Origin: Nitrospiraceae bacterium
Lineage (GTDB): Bacteria > Nitrospirota > Thermodesulfovibrionia > Thermodesulfovibrionales > UBA9159
Direction: 5' to 3'
NCBI GenBank assembly: GCA_003453735.1
Contig: DMNE01000515.1
Span: 191 to 6,402, forward strand
DNA length: 6,212 nucleotides
In this document: in pieces, positions 1 to 6,169 of the stretch
How the letters are laid out: each line of letters opens with the position of its first letter
How positions within the stretch are numbered: the stretch's first letter is position 1
The notes under the pieces: model-generated
What the model was told of the DNA's origin: nothing
Database searches by the model: none
Seen by the model: only the letters and a program-made list of their open reading frames with translations
Translations under genes and position numbers: made by a program

Positions 1-25
1 TACATTTTCAAGATTTTCAAGAAAG

Positions 26-31
26 AAGGAG
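26..31 (+). promoter_or_regulatory. Ribosome binding site of the HU gene
   Basis: AAGGAG lies 12 bases upstream of the ATG at 44, inside a purine-rich stretch (21-38). It supports that ATG as the start. The spacing is slightly long but acceptable. The promoter itself lies outside the window to the left. Confidence 0.7.
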
Positions 32-43
32 AGAAAAAACAAC

Positions 44-310
44 ATGACAAAAGCGGATCTCATCGAAAAGATAGCCGAAAAAGCCGAACTCCCCAAAGCA
101 GACGCTGAAAAAGCCACGAATGCACTTGTTGAAAGCATCACCGAGGCTTTAAAAAGAGGAGACAGTATTGCATTGCAGGGCTTTGGCACTTTTAAAGTCA
201 AAGACAGGGCTGCAAGAAAAGCTCGGAATCCCCGCACTGGCGAAGAGATTAATGTGGCGGCTTCAAAATCAGCAGCTTTCTCGCCGGCACCCACTCTTAA
301 AAAGCTTTAA
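44..310 (+). CDS. HU family DNA-binding (nucleoid-associated) protein
   Basis: This encodes a complete 88-aa protein of the HU/IHF family. These are small basic dimeric proteins that bend and compact DNA in the nucleoid. The N-terminal half (residues 1-45) has the helical dimerisation pattern, opening MTKADLIEKIAEKA. It is followed by the family signature GFGTFKVKDRAARKARNPRTG (about 46-66), including the RNPRTG arm tip with Pro63, the residue that inserts between base pairs in HU/IHF. The length matches the usual 90 aa. The C-terminus ends in APTLKKL rather than the common GKALKDAVN-like ending, a small divergence. The ATG has a good Shine-Dalgarno sequence at 26-31 and the gene ends just before a strong terminator, so it looks like the last or only gene of its transcript. 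HU and IHF subunits are hard to separate by sequence alone; GTF at the beta arm and the short tail favour HU. Confidence 0.95.
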   Translation: MTKADLIEKIAEKAELPKADAEKATNALVESITEALKRGDSIALQGFGTFKVKDRAARKARNPRTGEEINVAASKSAAFSPAPTLKKL

Positions 311-334
311 TTTTTCTATTTATATTTATGATGC

Positions 335-380
335 AAGGCGCCTCTGCATCTTCTGGTTGCAGAGGCGCCTTATATTTTTT
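335..380 (+). terminator. Intrinsic terminator after the HU gene
   Basis: A perfect 14-bp GC-rich stem (335-348 pairing with 358-371) encloses a 9-base loop and is followed by TATATTTTTT ending at 380. This is a classic Rho-independent terminator for plus-strand transcription. It also lies immediately beyond the stop codon of the convergent gene ending at 380. In that orientation the hairpin lacks a clean T-run, so minus-strand termination would be weaker. Confidence 0.93.
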
Positions 381-1408
381 CAGAATCTGTTCATATTAGC
401 AATCAGTTCGTTCTTTGCCCTTGCTATCTGAGGAAGCTTCTTTGTAATTGTCGTTTTTATATCAAGTCGCGAGGCAAATGACTTAATTAGTTGTAACAAC
501 TCTACACTTTGCGTTTGAATCTCAGCAGGGATGACTGCGTTGTTTTCAATAAATGCAAGGAGTCTCTCAACGATTTGCGAGTAGCTGTTTGCAAAATCTG
601 TAACATGTAAATCCAATAACAGACCTGAATGGTGGTCTGCAAACATCAGGACGCGTGGGAAAAATGGTTTATCTCCTTCCCTCACCGGGCTCGGCAAATA
701 AAACATATCCGCTTCCCATACAGCCGGGGCTGGCAGCGCTTTTCCCTTTATCCGCTGAATACGGATTTCATCCACAATTGACTCTGTACGCCCGTTGGGC
801 TTGAGGTGGGCAGGTTCCAGCCATTTATCCTCCCATACAACAGAACCGCCTGCTGTTTCAAGTACCCTGACAAGATAACAGCCGTCTTTCGGGGGGTCAA
901 GCAGACTGTCACTATCTCCAAATCGAAGGCAGATATCCCTGGCTTGTTGCAATGCAACTGTTAGATACAGGGCTTCATCCCGGTCCAAATACCATGGTAC
1001 ATATCCGGGTTCGTATCTTCTGAAAAGAGGCCAAGCTTTTTCACCCCTGAATTTCAGGCCAAGCTTTTTGATAACACTCACGTCTTCTTTTTCAATATCT
1101 CTCCTGTCTTCAAATGATGCCATAAGGCAGTTCTGAATAAACAGAGTTTCCTGATCGCCAGGGACAATCTTTCCGCTGTGCATGTCAAGATAGTTCATGA
1201 GGCCTTCAGTTCCCAAATAAACCACTAAAGCCATAACCTCTCCCAGTTCTCCCAAAACACAGCAATAACCAATCTCACCGGTCTGAGGGTTCTGCACTCC
1301 GAACACCTTGCTGTCATTCATCCATTCCCAAGGCTTGATCTCTGCGAATTCAACCGCAGAATTATACAATGCCCTCCAATGTTCATCCGATGGAGTATTT
1401 CTTTTCAT
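380..1408 (-). CDS. DUF7309/DUF6930-type protein of unknown function
   Basis: This encodes a predicted 342-aa soluble protein with no signal peptide or membrane segment. The N-terminal part (about 8-180) resembles the DUF7309 type: a WRALYNSAVEFAEIKPWEWM opening, then FGVQNPQTGEIGYCCVLGELGE and VYLGTEGL. The C-terminal part (about 228-330) resembles DUF6930, with PAVWEADMFYLPSPV and PRVLMFADHHSGLLLDL. The family assignment is by recognition, not a database search, and no biochemical role is known to me. Related proteins often carry a C-terminal SEC-C zinc motif; this one ends at MNRF without it. The start chosen is the ATG at 1408, preceded by AAGGAAAGGG at a suitable distance. A GTG at 1429 would add seven residues but has no evident ribosome binding site. 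The gene is convergent with the HU gene and appears to be a single transcription unit. Confidence 0.82.
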   Translation of the reverse strand: MKRNTPSDEHWRALYNSAVEFAEIKPWEWMNDSKVFGVQNPQTGEIGYCCVLGELGEVMALVVYLGTEGLMNYLDMHSGKIVPGDQETLFIQNCLMASFEDRRDIEKEDVSVIKKLGLKFRGEKAWPLFRRYEPGYVPWYLDRDEALYLTVALQQARDICLRFGDSDSLLDPPKDGCYLVRVLETAGGSVVWEDKWLEPAHLKPNGRTESIVDEIRIQRIKGKALPAPAVWEADMFYLPSPVREGDKPFFPRVLMFADHHSGLLLDLHVTDFANSYSQIVERLLAFIENNAVIPAEIQTQSVELLQLIKSFASRLDIKTTITKKLPQIARAKNELIANMNRF

Positions 1409-1411
1409 ATA

Positions 1412-1421
1412 ATTTCCCTTT
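1412..1421 (-). promoter_or_regulatory. Ribosome binding site fixing the start of the DUF7309 gene
   Basis: On the minus strand the bases just upstream of the ATG at 1408 read AAGGAAAGGGAAATTAT. This purine block is the best Shine-Dalgarno match in the area and favours this ATG over the in-frame GTG at 1429. Confidence 0.6.
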
Positions 1422-1449
1422 CCTTGCACCTGCGATCCAGCATATCAGT

Positions 1450-1477
1450 TTAATATAGCTGATTTGCTGAAAAACAA
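1450..1477 (-). promoter_or_regulatory. Candidate promoter for the DUF7309 gene
   Basis: On the minus strand a TTGTTT box (1472-1477) and a TATTAA box (1450-1455) are 16 bases apart, about 40 bases upstream of the ATG at 1408. Both match the sigma-70 consensus only partly. The placement is right for a single-gene transcript, but AT-rich intergenic DNA gives such matches easily. Confidence 0.3.
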
Positions 1478-1643
1478 TCCTGTGATTTTTGCTGGCAGAT
1501 CTTTTTGGGTTCATATTGGGTATTTTTGACTAAAACCGGGAAGGGTCAAGTTTAATCGAAGAATTCCTCGATGTTCTGCATGGGGTATATCTTCCGATGC
1601 CTCCTTTCGGTTACACTGTTTGCCCGGGGTCTGCATAACACAA

Positions 1644-1651
1644 TTGTAGAA
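1644..1651. repeat. Left target-site duplication (TTGTAGAA)
   Basis: This 8-bp direct copy is identical to the one at 1919-1926, and the two exactly flank the inverted repeats. Eight-base duplications are known for IS1595-family insertion, which agrees with the transposase fragment inside. Confidence 0.85.
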
Positions 1652-1675
1652 ATGGGGTATCCACTTGACTCAGCA
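1652..1675 (+). repeat. Left terminal inverted repeat
   Basis: The 24-bp end pairs with 1895-1918 with a single mismatch: A here, G in the reverse complement of the right end, at position 17. Confidence 0.88.
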
Positions 1676-1679
1676 CTAT

Positions 1680-1690
1680 ACAAGATGTAG
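1680..1690. repeat. Subterminal direct repeat ACAAGATGTAG, left copy
   Basis: This 11-bp sequence recurs in the same orientation at 1879-1889. The copies lie 4 bases inside the left inverted repeat and 5 bases inside the right one. They might be transposase-binding sites, or a relic of the internal deletion. Confidence 0.5.
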
Positions 1691-1723
1691 TTTTGTGGGA
1701 TAGAAGAGTACCCTTGGAACCTC

Positions 1724-1876
1724 ATGGAATTTGAATCGCGTTTCTGTACTCAGAATGACTGCATTGGCTACCTTTTCAAGCTTCGGTTGGCCTGAAAAGG
1801 GTTTGTTTGTCCTCGATGCGAGGGCAAATCAGCATCAAGGTATCATCAAGGATGTGAGAGGTTTGGCATCTGGTAA
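1724..1876 (+). pseudogene. IS1595/ISXO2-type transposase N-terminal remnant
   Basis: From the ATG at 1724 the frame reads MEFESRFCTQNDCIGYLFKLR and then stops at TGA 1793-1795. Downstream in the same frame it continues KGFVCPRCEGKSASRYHQG to a TAA at 1874-1876. This matches the known N-terminus of IS1595-type transposases: an F..RF.T...C..YLF.LRWP motif followed by a zinc ribbon starting GF.CPRC. The expected RWPEK is recovered if one T is removed from GGTTGG near 1787 and one G restored near 1801. So an insertion and a compensating deletion explain the local stop. Further shifts appear after about 1850, and only the first zinc-ribbon cysteine pair (1808 and 1817) is clear. The DDE/N catalytic domain is missing entirely, so the protein cannot be functional. 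Confidence 0.75.
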
Positions 1877-1878
1877 AC

Positions 1879-1889
1879 ACAAGATGTAG
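1879..1889. repeat. Subterminal direct repeat ACAAGATGTAG, right copy
   Basis: Exact match to 1680-1690, same orientation, just inside the right inverted repeat. Confidence 0.5.
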
Positions 1890-1894
1890 GGGTA

Positions 1895-1918
1895 TGCTGA
1901 GCCAAGTGGATACCCCAT
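1895..1918 (-). repeat. Right terminal inverted repeat
   Basis: This is the reverse complement of 1652-1675 with one mismatch. It ends in GGATACCCCAT directly before the second target copy. Confidence 0.88.
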
Positions 1919-1926
1919 TTGTAGAA
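1919..1926. repeat. Right target-site duplication (TTGTAGAA)
   Basis: This is identical to 1644-1651 and directly abuts the right inverted repeat. Beyond it, 1927-2066 holds only the 3' part of the possible interrupted frame. I see no terminator hairpin there for the kinase gene that ends at 2067. Confidence 0.85.
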
Positions 1927-2066
1927 TATGTTCACTGGGTGGTTCTATTGGTCCAGATAACCGTCAGTAATGAGCATGAATGTCAACTTGGTCAAACCTG
2001 CCGTATTATTTTGGTAATCACACCAGAGGATGGTTACAAAGGTATCCACTTAATCTATATTAATGA

Positions 2067-3350
2067 CTACGACTTCATTGCCTTTGGCAGGGTAAAGTAA
2101 AATATGGCTCCCTTTCCCTCTTCGCCTTCGGCCCAAGTTCTTCCGCCGTGTCGGGCAATGATGCGGCGGACATTCGCAAGCCCGATCCCTGTGCCTTCAA
2201 ACTCGTCCTGCGTATGGAGTCGCTGAAATACTCCGAATAGTCTGTCCACATATTCCATGTTAAACCCTACGCCATTGTCTTTGACCGAACAGATGACTTC
2301 GCTTTCTCCATCCTTGCAACCAATCCTGATTTCAGCCTGGGGACGTGTCCTCGTGTATTTAACTGCGTTAGAAAGGAGATTCACAATCATGAGTTTGAGC
2401 AACGACGGGTCACCGTCCACGTCGGGAAGTTCATCGATTTCCCATATAATATCCCGTTCCTTCATTTGATCCTGAATTTCCTGAACAACCTCTCTTACAA
2501 GAGGATTAAGCCTGACTTTTCTCTTTTTCATCTTTGCATTCGCCATGTGCGAAAAAGAGAGCAGATCGTCTATAAGTTTGCTCATCTTTTTTGACTCCGC
2601 GGCTATCACTGCCATATGCTCGTGAACTTTTTTATCAGGTCGGCCAATTAGCTCTTTTTGAAGCAGGTGAACAAAGCCGGATATATGATGCAAAGGTGCT
2701 CGAAGATCGTGGGAAACCGAATAGCTGAAGGCTTCCAGTTCCGTATTCACTGCCGCAAGATCCGACACCTTATGTTCGAGCTCTTCATTCAATCTTCTGA
2801 TTGCTCTGTCAGCGTTGGCGCGCTCCGATATGTCGGTCAGGACCGCTCTGCACTCTTGTCCCCCCGGCGAGGCTGTTGCCTCCATGTATGTTAGAAAAGT
2901 CGATTGTTTGAGTGTCACCTCACAGGATTCTTTGCCTCTTCTTTCAAATACCTTCCCAAGAAATGATCTGAAGACCGGACGATCCTCATCCGTAATAAAA
3001 AACTCGAAGCGTTTGTTTACAAGCCTGGGCCTTTCCGTGCCCAGCAGTCTTGAGCCGGTCAAATTAACTTCCCTGATTATTCCGGAACTGTCAAAGGTGA
3101 AGTAGCCCACAGGAGCAAAGTCATAAAGATCAATGTATCGTTCGTACCTGGCTTCGGCCAATTCCTTGGCTAGCTTAAGTTCCTCGTTCTGCATATCGAG
3201 CTCGATCTGATGGACCTGAAGTTCGTGGATGAGTTTCTTACTGTCAGCTTCTGTAGGCGGCATGGATAACACGGCCTTACGCTTCCTCAACTCTTTTTCC
3301 GCGCGGCTGCGCAGTTCAGCTTTCGTCTTGATGTTCTTACTCTTTTTCAT
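2067..3350 (-). CDS. Soluble PAS-domain sensor histidine kinase
   Basis: This encodes a 427-aa cytoplasmic histidine kinase with no membrane segment. After a basic N-terminus (1-28) comes a helical linker with HELQVHQIELDMQNEELK (about 42-59). A PAS sensor domain follows (about 72-175: FAPVGYFTFDSSGIIREVN, then VLTDISER). A coiled linker leads to the HisKA dimerisation domain, whose phospho-accepting His214 lies in SYSVSHDLRAPLHHISGF. The ATPase domain shows the N box with Asn328 (NLLSNAVKYT), the G1 box DNGVGF (358-363), an F-box-like LFGVFQRLH and the G2 box GTGIGL (386-391). All motifs needed for autophosphorylation are present. There is no receiver domain, so phosphate must pass to a separate regulator not encoded here. 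The gene starts 8 bases after the upstream CheB-CheR stop and lacks a clear ribosome binding site, which suggests translational coupling and a shared pathway. The PAS ligand cannot be read from sequence. Confidence 0.93.
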   Translation of the reverse strand: MKKSKNIKTKAELRSRAEKELRKRKAVLSMPPTEADSKKLIHELQVHQIELDMQNEELKLAKELAEARYERYIDLYDFAPVGYFTFDSSGIIREVNLTGSRLLGTERPRLVNKRFEFFITDEDRPVFRSFLGKVFERRGKESCEVTLKQSTFLTYMEATASPGGQECRAVLTDISERANADRAIRRLNEELEHKVSDLAAVNTELEAFSYSVSHDLRAPLHHISGFVHLLQKELIGRPDKKVHEHMAVIAAESKKMSKLIDDLLSFSHMANAKMKKRKVRLNPLVREVVQEIQDQMKERDIIWEIDELPDVDGDPSLLKLMIVNLLSNAVKYTRTRPQAEIRIGCKDGESEVICSVKDNGVGFNMEYVDRLFGVFQRLHTQDEFEGTGIGLANVRRIIARHGGRTWAEGEEGKGAIFYFTLPKAMKS

Positions 3351-3358
3351 TGTTGGAT

Positions 3359-6124
3359 CTATTTGTTTTTATCGGTCCGGGCTTTTCCCATAGCCTTCTT
3401 CGCCCGTTTACGTATTTTGTTATGCAGTGTCTTTTCGGTCTTCCTAAGTTTAACGGCCTGTGTATCGAAACGCTTTTGCAACCCGGCTTGCAGCCTTCGC
3501 AGATCAGCCTCTAATTTCTTTGCCTCTGTAATATTCGAAAAGGTAATTACCAGGCCGTCGATCTTGTTGTCAAGCGTGCGATAGGGCATGATGCGCACCG
3601 TAAACCAGCGACCGTCTGTCGAGGTTATCTGCTTTTCCTTAAAAACCATTGTCCTAAGCACCTCACGGGCGTCCTCTGCCAATTCAGAATACAGCAATGT
3701 TGAGGAGAGGTCGGTGACCGGCCTGCCTACGTCGCCTGGAATAAGTTTGATGATTTTGGACGCCTGCGTCGTGAAACGCCGGACATTAAGTTCGTTGTCC
3801 AGGAACACTATGGCGATATCCGTGTTATTCAACAGATTCTTCATATCACTGTGGATTCGGCTCAGCTCTTCAACCTTGGACTGCTGTTCGGCATTGGCTG
3901 TCTGCAACTCCTCGTTCATTGACTGAAGCTCTTCCTTTGAGGTGCTCAACTCCTCGTTGGTGGACTGAAGCTCTTCATTGGAAGACTGCAGTTCCTCGTT
4001 AGTCGATTTCAGTTCCTCCATCGATGTCTGCATCTCTTCACGGGTACTCCGCAATTCCTCCCTGGTCCGCAAAAGCTCCTTCTCCAGTTCTTTGACCATT
4101 GTATAGCCCTCTTTTGATACTCTTGCGCGGCCGGACAGTTTCGTTTCCTGCGGAGCAGCCACGTCTTTAAAGACGATTACCACCATGCCGCGAATTCCCT
4201 CAGGCTCCTCGATCGCCCTCACTGTAAGGTCCAATAACTGTTCTCCGCCATTTGTCCTGACTTTCAGTCCCCGTATGGTGGCTTCTTCTTTTTGCTGGAG
4301 AGCCTTTTTGAAGGCACCAGACAGTTCATAGCGCAGATCTTCCCGCGCCATGGCAAAGATGTTCCAGTTGACCTTCCCGGCAGGGGGCTCAAGGTACTTG
4401 CCTGTCTTTCCACTTATGTACATAATGTCGCCATTGCTGTTGACAATCACAGCCGGGGGTGAATAATTGTTGAGTAGAAACTGCTCGGCAATCGTTTGAA
4501 GGTTGACCTCCGGTTTCAACGGCCTGGGTTCGCCGCGTGCGCCGGGCAATGCGGTGAAAACGGCAGGTAACTCCAGGGGCGTAACCTGTAAGGTTGTGTC
4601 CGTTCTCCGGTATATCTTGAATTTCTCATCTATAGGGCCAAACAGTGAAGCAAAGGCGCCGACGGTCTCGGCGCTTCCAAGAAACAGGATTCCGCCAGGC
4701 CTCAGGCTGAAATGGAAAAGCGGTATGAGTTTCCTCTGTATCTCGGGAATGAGATAGATAAGAAGGTTCCGGCATGTGAGGATGTCCAGCCTTGTAAATG
4801 GAGGATCCGTTATGACGTTCTGTGGCGCAAAAGTAAGCATATCCCTGATTTCCTTGGTTGCCCTGTAACCGTTTTCTTCCTGAACGAAATACTTTTTCAG
4901 GCGCGCGGCTGACACGTCTGCCGTGATGTTGACCGGAAAGACCCCCTGACGCGCTTTGTCGATTGCATCACGGTCCAGGTCGGTGGCAAATATCTGTATA
5001 GGAAACCTTCCCTTATATTTCACCTCATCCATAGCCTCTTTTAACAATATGGCCAGGGAGTATGCCTCTTCGCCCGTTGAGCACCCGGGCGACCAGACGC
5101 GCAGGGCCTTGCCGGACGGCCATTCTGAAAGGAGCGGCACGACAGCCTTTGTCTTCAATACTTCCCACGCCCGGGCATCGCGGAAAAAGTTAGTTACTCC
5201 AATAAGAAGCTCCTTGAAAAGGATTTCGAGCTCCATGGAATTGGCCTGAACATACTTTACGTATGTGCTTATCCTGTCGATCTGGTGGATGCCCATGCGG
5301 CGCTCGATGCGGCGGTATATGGTGCTTCTTTTGTACATCGAAAAGTCCTGACCCGTCTGGGCCCTGAGAAGTATCAATAACTTCTCCAGGCCGCTCTGGG
5401 CCTTGCTCTCGAGGATATGCGGCGCGCTTACTACAAGGGGGGCGTGCCTGAGATAGCTGATGACCTTTTCAGGCAGTTCTTCTGCCGGGGCCACAAAATC
5501 GGCTAATCCGGCATCGATGGCGCTTCGGGGCATCCCGTCGAATTTGGCCGAAGCGGGTTCCTGAACAAGAACCACTCCGGAATGTTCCTTAATGGCCCTG
5601 AGTCCAATTGTGCCGTCAGACCCCATACCCGAAAGTATTATGCCGATGCTCAAATGCTGCCGGTCCTCCGCAAGGGACCGGAAAAAATAATCGATGGGCA
5701 GACGAAGGCCCCGGGGCGCTGCAGGCTCAAGAAGGTGCAGCACCCCGTGCAGAATTGACATGTCTTTGTTTGGTGGAATCACATATACGCAATTCGGCTG
5801 TACCTTCTGCCGGTCTTTGACCTGCATGACCTTCATGCTCGTGGCGCGCTGAATGAGTTCGGTCATTATGCCCTTATGAGTCGGGTCGAGGTGCTGGACA
5901 ACAACATAGGCCATGCCGCTTTGCTCAGGAACATGTTTCAGGAACTGGTCGATTGCTTCCAGCCCTCCGGCCGATGCGCCTATACCAACGATAGGAAATG
6001 TGCCGGCGGTTGTTTCCCTCGTTGTCTTTTCCTTAAGTGGTTTTTTCCCGGACGTCTCGATTTTGGTCGTTTTCTTGTCGGCTGCAGATCTCGCATGTTT
6101 TTTCATAGTTCTGTTCGTTCTCAT
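3359..6124 (-). CDS. CheB-CheR fusion with PAS domains (chemotaxis-type methylesterase/methyltransferase)
   Basis: This encodes a 921-aa cytoplasmic fusion. Residues 43-228 are a CheB-type methylesterase with the triad Ser51 (GASAGG), His78 (VVQHLDP) and Asp170 (GMGSDG), but without the N-terminal receiver domain of classical CheB. Residues 245-505 are a CheR methyltransferase: the helical N-domain with TNFFRD (311-316), the S-adenosylmethionine loop SPGCSTGEEAYSLA (345-358), FATDLD (379-384) and TDPPFTRLDILTCRNLLIYL (439-458). A PAS-like domain spans about 545-655. A long coiled coil of EEL.S.N heptads covers 678-760 and a second PAS domain about 762-870. The C-terminus is very basic (886-921). 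Family knowledge says such fusions reversibly methylate receptor-like glutamates. No receptor is present here, so the substrate is unknown. The start at 6124 has no good Shine-Dalgarno sequence; Met7 (6106) is an alternative. It is the first gene of a unit with the PAS kinase downstream. Confidence 0.94.
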   Translation of the reverse strand: MRTNRTMKKHARSAADKKTTKIETSGKKPLKEKTTRETTAGTFPIVGIGASAGGLEAIDQFLKHVPEQSGMAYVVVQHLDPTHKGIMTELIQRATSMKVMQVKDRQKVQPNCVYVIPPNKDMSILHGVLHLLEPAAPRGLRLPIDYFFRSLAEDRQHLSIGIILSGMGSDGTIGLRAIKEHSGVVLVQEPASAKFDGMPRSAIDAGLADFVAPAEELPEKVISYLRHAPLVVSAPHILESKAQSGLEKLLILLRAQTGQDFSMYKRSTIYRRIERRMGIHQIDRISTYVKYVQANSMELEILFKELLIGVTNFFRDARAWEVLKTKAVVPLLSEWPSGKALRVWSPGCSTGEEAYSLAILLKEAMDEVKYKGRFPIQIFATDLDRDAIDKARQGVFPVNITADVSAARLKKYFVQEENGYRATKEIRDMLTFAPQNVITDPPFTRLDILTCRNLLIYLIPEIQRKLIPLFHFSLRPGGILFLGSAETVGAFASLFGPIDEKFKIYRRTDTTLQVTPLELPAVFTALPGARGEPRPLKPEVNLQTIAEQFLLNNYSPPAVIVNSNGDIMYISGKTGKYLEPPAGKVNWNIFAMAREDLRYELSGAFKKALQQKEEATIRGLKVRTNGGEQLLDLTVRAIEEPEGIRGMVVIVFKDVAAPQETKLSGRARVSKEGYTMVKELEKELLRTREELRSTREEMQTSMEELKSTNEELQSSNEELQSTNEELSTSKEELQSMNEELQTANAEQQSKVEELSRIHSDMKNLLNNTDIAIVFLDNELNVRRFTTQASKIIKLIPGDVGRPVTDLSSTLLYSELAEDAREVLRTMVFKEKQITSTDGRWFTVRIMPYRTLDNKIDGLVITFSNITEAKKLEADLRRLQAGLQKRFDTQAVKLRKTEKTLHNKIRKRAKKAMGKARTDKNK
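3887..4087 (-). repeat. Tandem 21-base repeats encoding a heptad coiled coil
   Basis: Within the CheB-CheR gene, residues about 680-746 repeat the seven-residue unit EELQSTN with small changes (EELKSTN, EELQSSN, EELSTSK, EELQSMN, EELQTAN). On the DNA this gives diverged 21-base periodicity. It is a coding repeat forming the dimeric linker between the two PAS domains, typical of this fusion family. Confidence 0.85.
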
Positions 6125-6140
6125 CAGCGTAATTAAACAA

Positions 6141-6169
6141 ATAATACCATAGAAAGAGGGATCCGTGAA
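6141..6169 (-). promoter_or_regulatory. Candidate sigma-70 promoter of the CheB-CheR/kinase unit
   Basis: On the minus strand TTCACG (6164-6169, 4 of 6 consensus) and TATTAT (6141-6146, 5 of 6) are separated by exactly 17 bases, ending 16 bases upstream of the ATG at 6124. This is the best promoter match upstream of the operon. It implies a very short leader, consistent with the poor Shine-Dalgarno sequence. Confidence 0.5.

Larger units (their letters stand above)
1652..1918. mobile_element. Decayed IS1595-type insertion element, 267 bp, non-autonomous
   Basis: The element is bounded by terminal inverted repeats at 1652-1675 and 1895-1918. Both read ATGGGGTATCCACTTG inward and match at 23 of 24 positions. 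Perfect 8-bp copies of TTGTAGAA lie directly outside. Inside, on the plus strand, is a degraded N-terminal piece of an IS1595/ISXO2-type transposase. Full-length members of that family are several times longer, so most of the transposase gene, including the whole catalytic domain, is absent. What remains could still be moved in trans by a related transposase because both ends and the duplication look fresh; that is inference. The family call rests on the protein fragment plus the duplication length. Confidence 0.85.
1571..2100 (+). pseudogene. Possible small gene interrupted by the insertion element
   Basis: If the 267-bp element (1652-1918) and one 8-bp target copy are removed, the flanks join into one uninterrupted frame. 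It runs from ATG 1571 (an in-frame alternative is ATG 1580) to TAA 2098-2100 and encodes 84 aa. The fused frame crosses the junction as TIVEYVHWVVLLV. I do not recognise the product. There is no strong Shine-Dalgarno sequence, and the 3' end overlaps the convergent kinase gene by 34 bases. By a rough estimate an 85-codon stop-free run has about a 2 percent chance in a given frame and position, higher over all frames and positions, so this could be accidental. A neutral non-coding insertion site is the main alternative. Confidence 0.25.

Noticed and set aside
748..957. Minus-strand 69-codon frame inside the DUF7309 gene
   Set aside because: It is an alternative frame of a well-supported gene, with no ribosome binding site and no recognisable protein. 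Plus-strand frames inside the kinase and CheB-CheR genes are rejected on the same grounds.
1408..1429. GTG at 1429 as the start of the DUF7309 protein
   Set aside because: It has no ribosome binding site, while the ATG at 1408 follows AAGGAAAGGG and matches the family's usual N-terminus.
1525..1548. TTGACC on the minus strand as -35 box of the DUF7309 promoter
   Set aside because: The matching -10 position reads AAAATA, a poor box, and the leader would be over 100 bases long. The pair at 1450-1477 is closer, though also weak.
1555..1572. Near-palindrome ATCGA-A-GAATTC-C-TCGAT
   Set aside because: It has one mismatched pair and an EcoRI-like core. It is not at a promoter I can support and has no second copy, so it is probably chance.
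1927..2066. Search for an intrinsic terminator after the kinase gene
   Set aside because: No GC-rich hairpin followed by a T-run is visible on the minus strand downstream of 2067. Termination must occur further on or by Rho.
1894..2100. Open frame of 68 codons on the plus strand as a stand-alone gene
   Set aside because: Its ATG lies at the edge of the right inverted repeat and the first codons are transposon end sequence. It makes sense only as the right half of a possible interrupted frame.
3887..4087. Regular 21-base repeats resembling a CRISPR or satellite array
   Set aside because: They are in-frame heptads of a coiled coil in the CheB-CheR protein, with no spacers.
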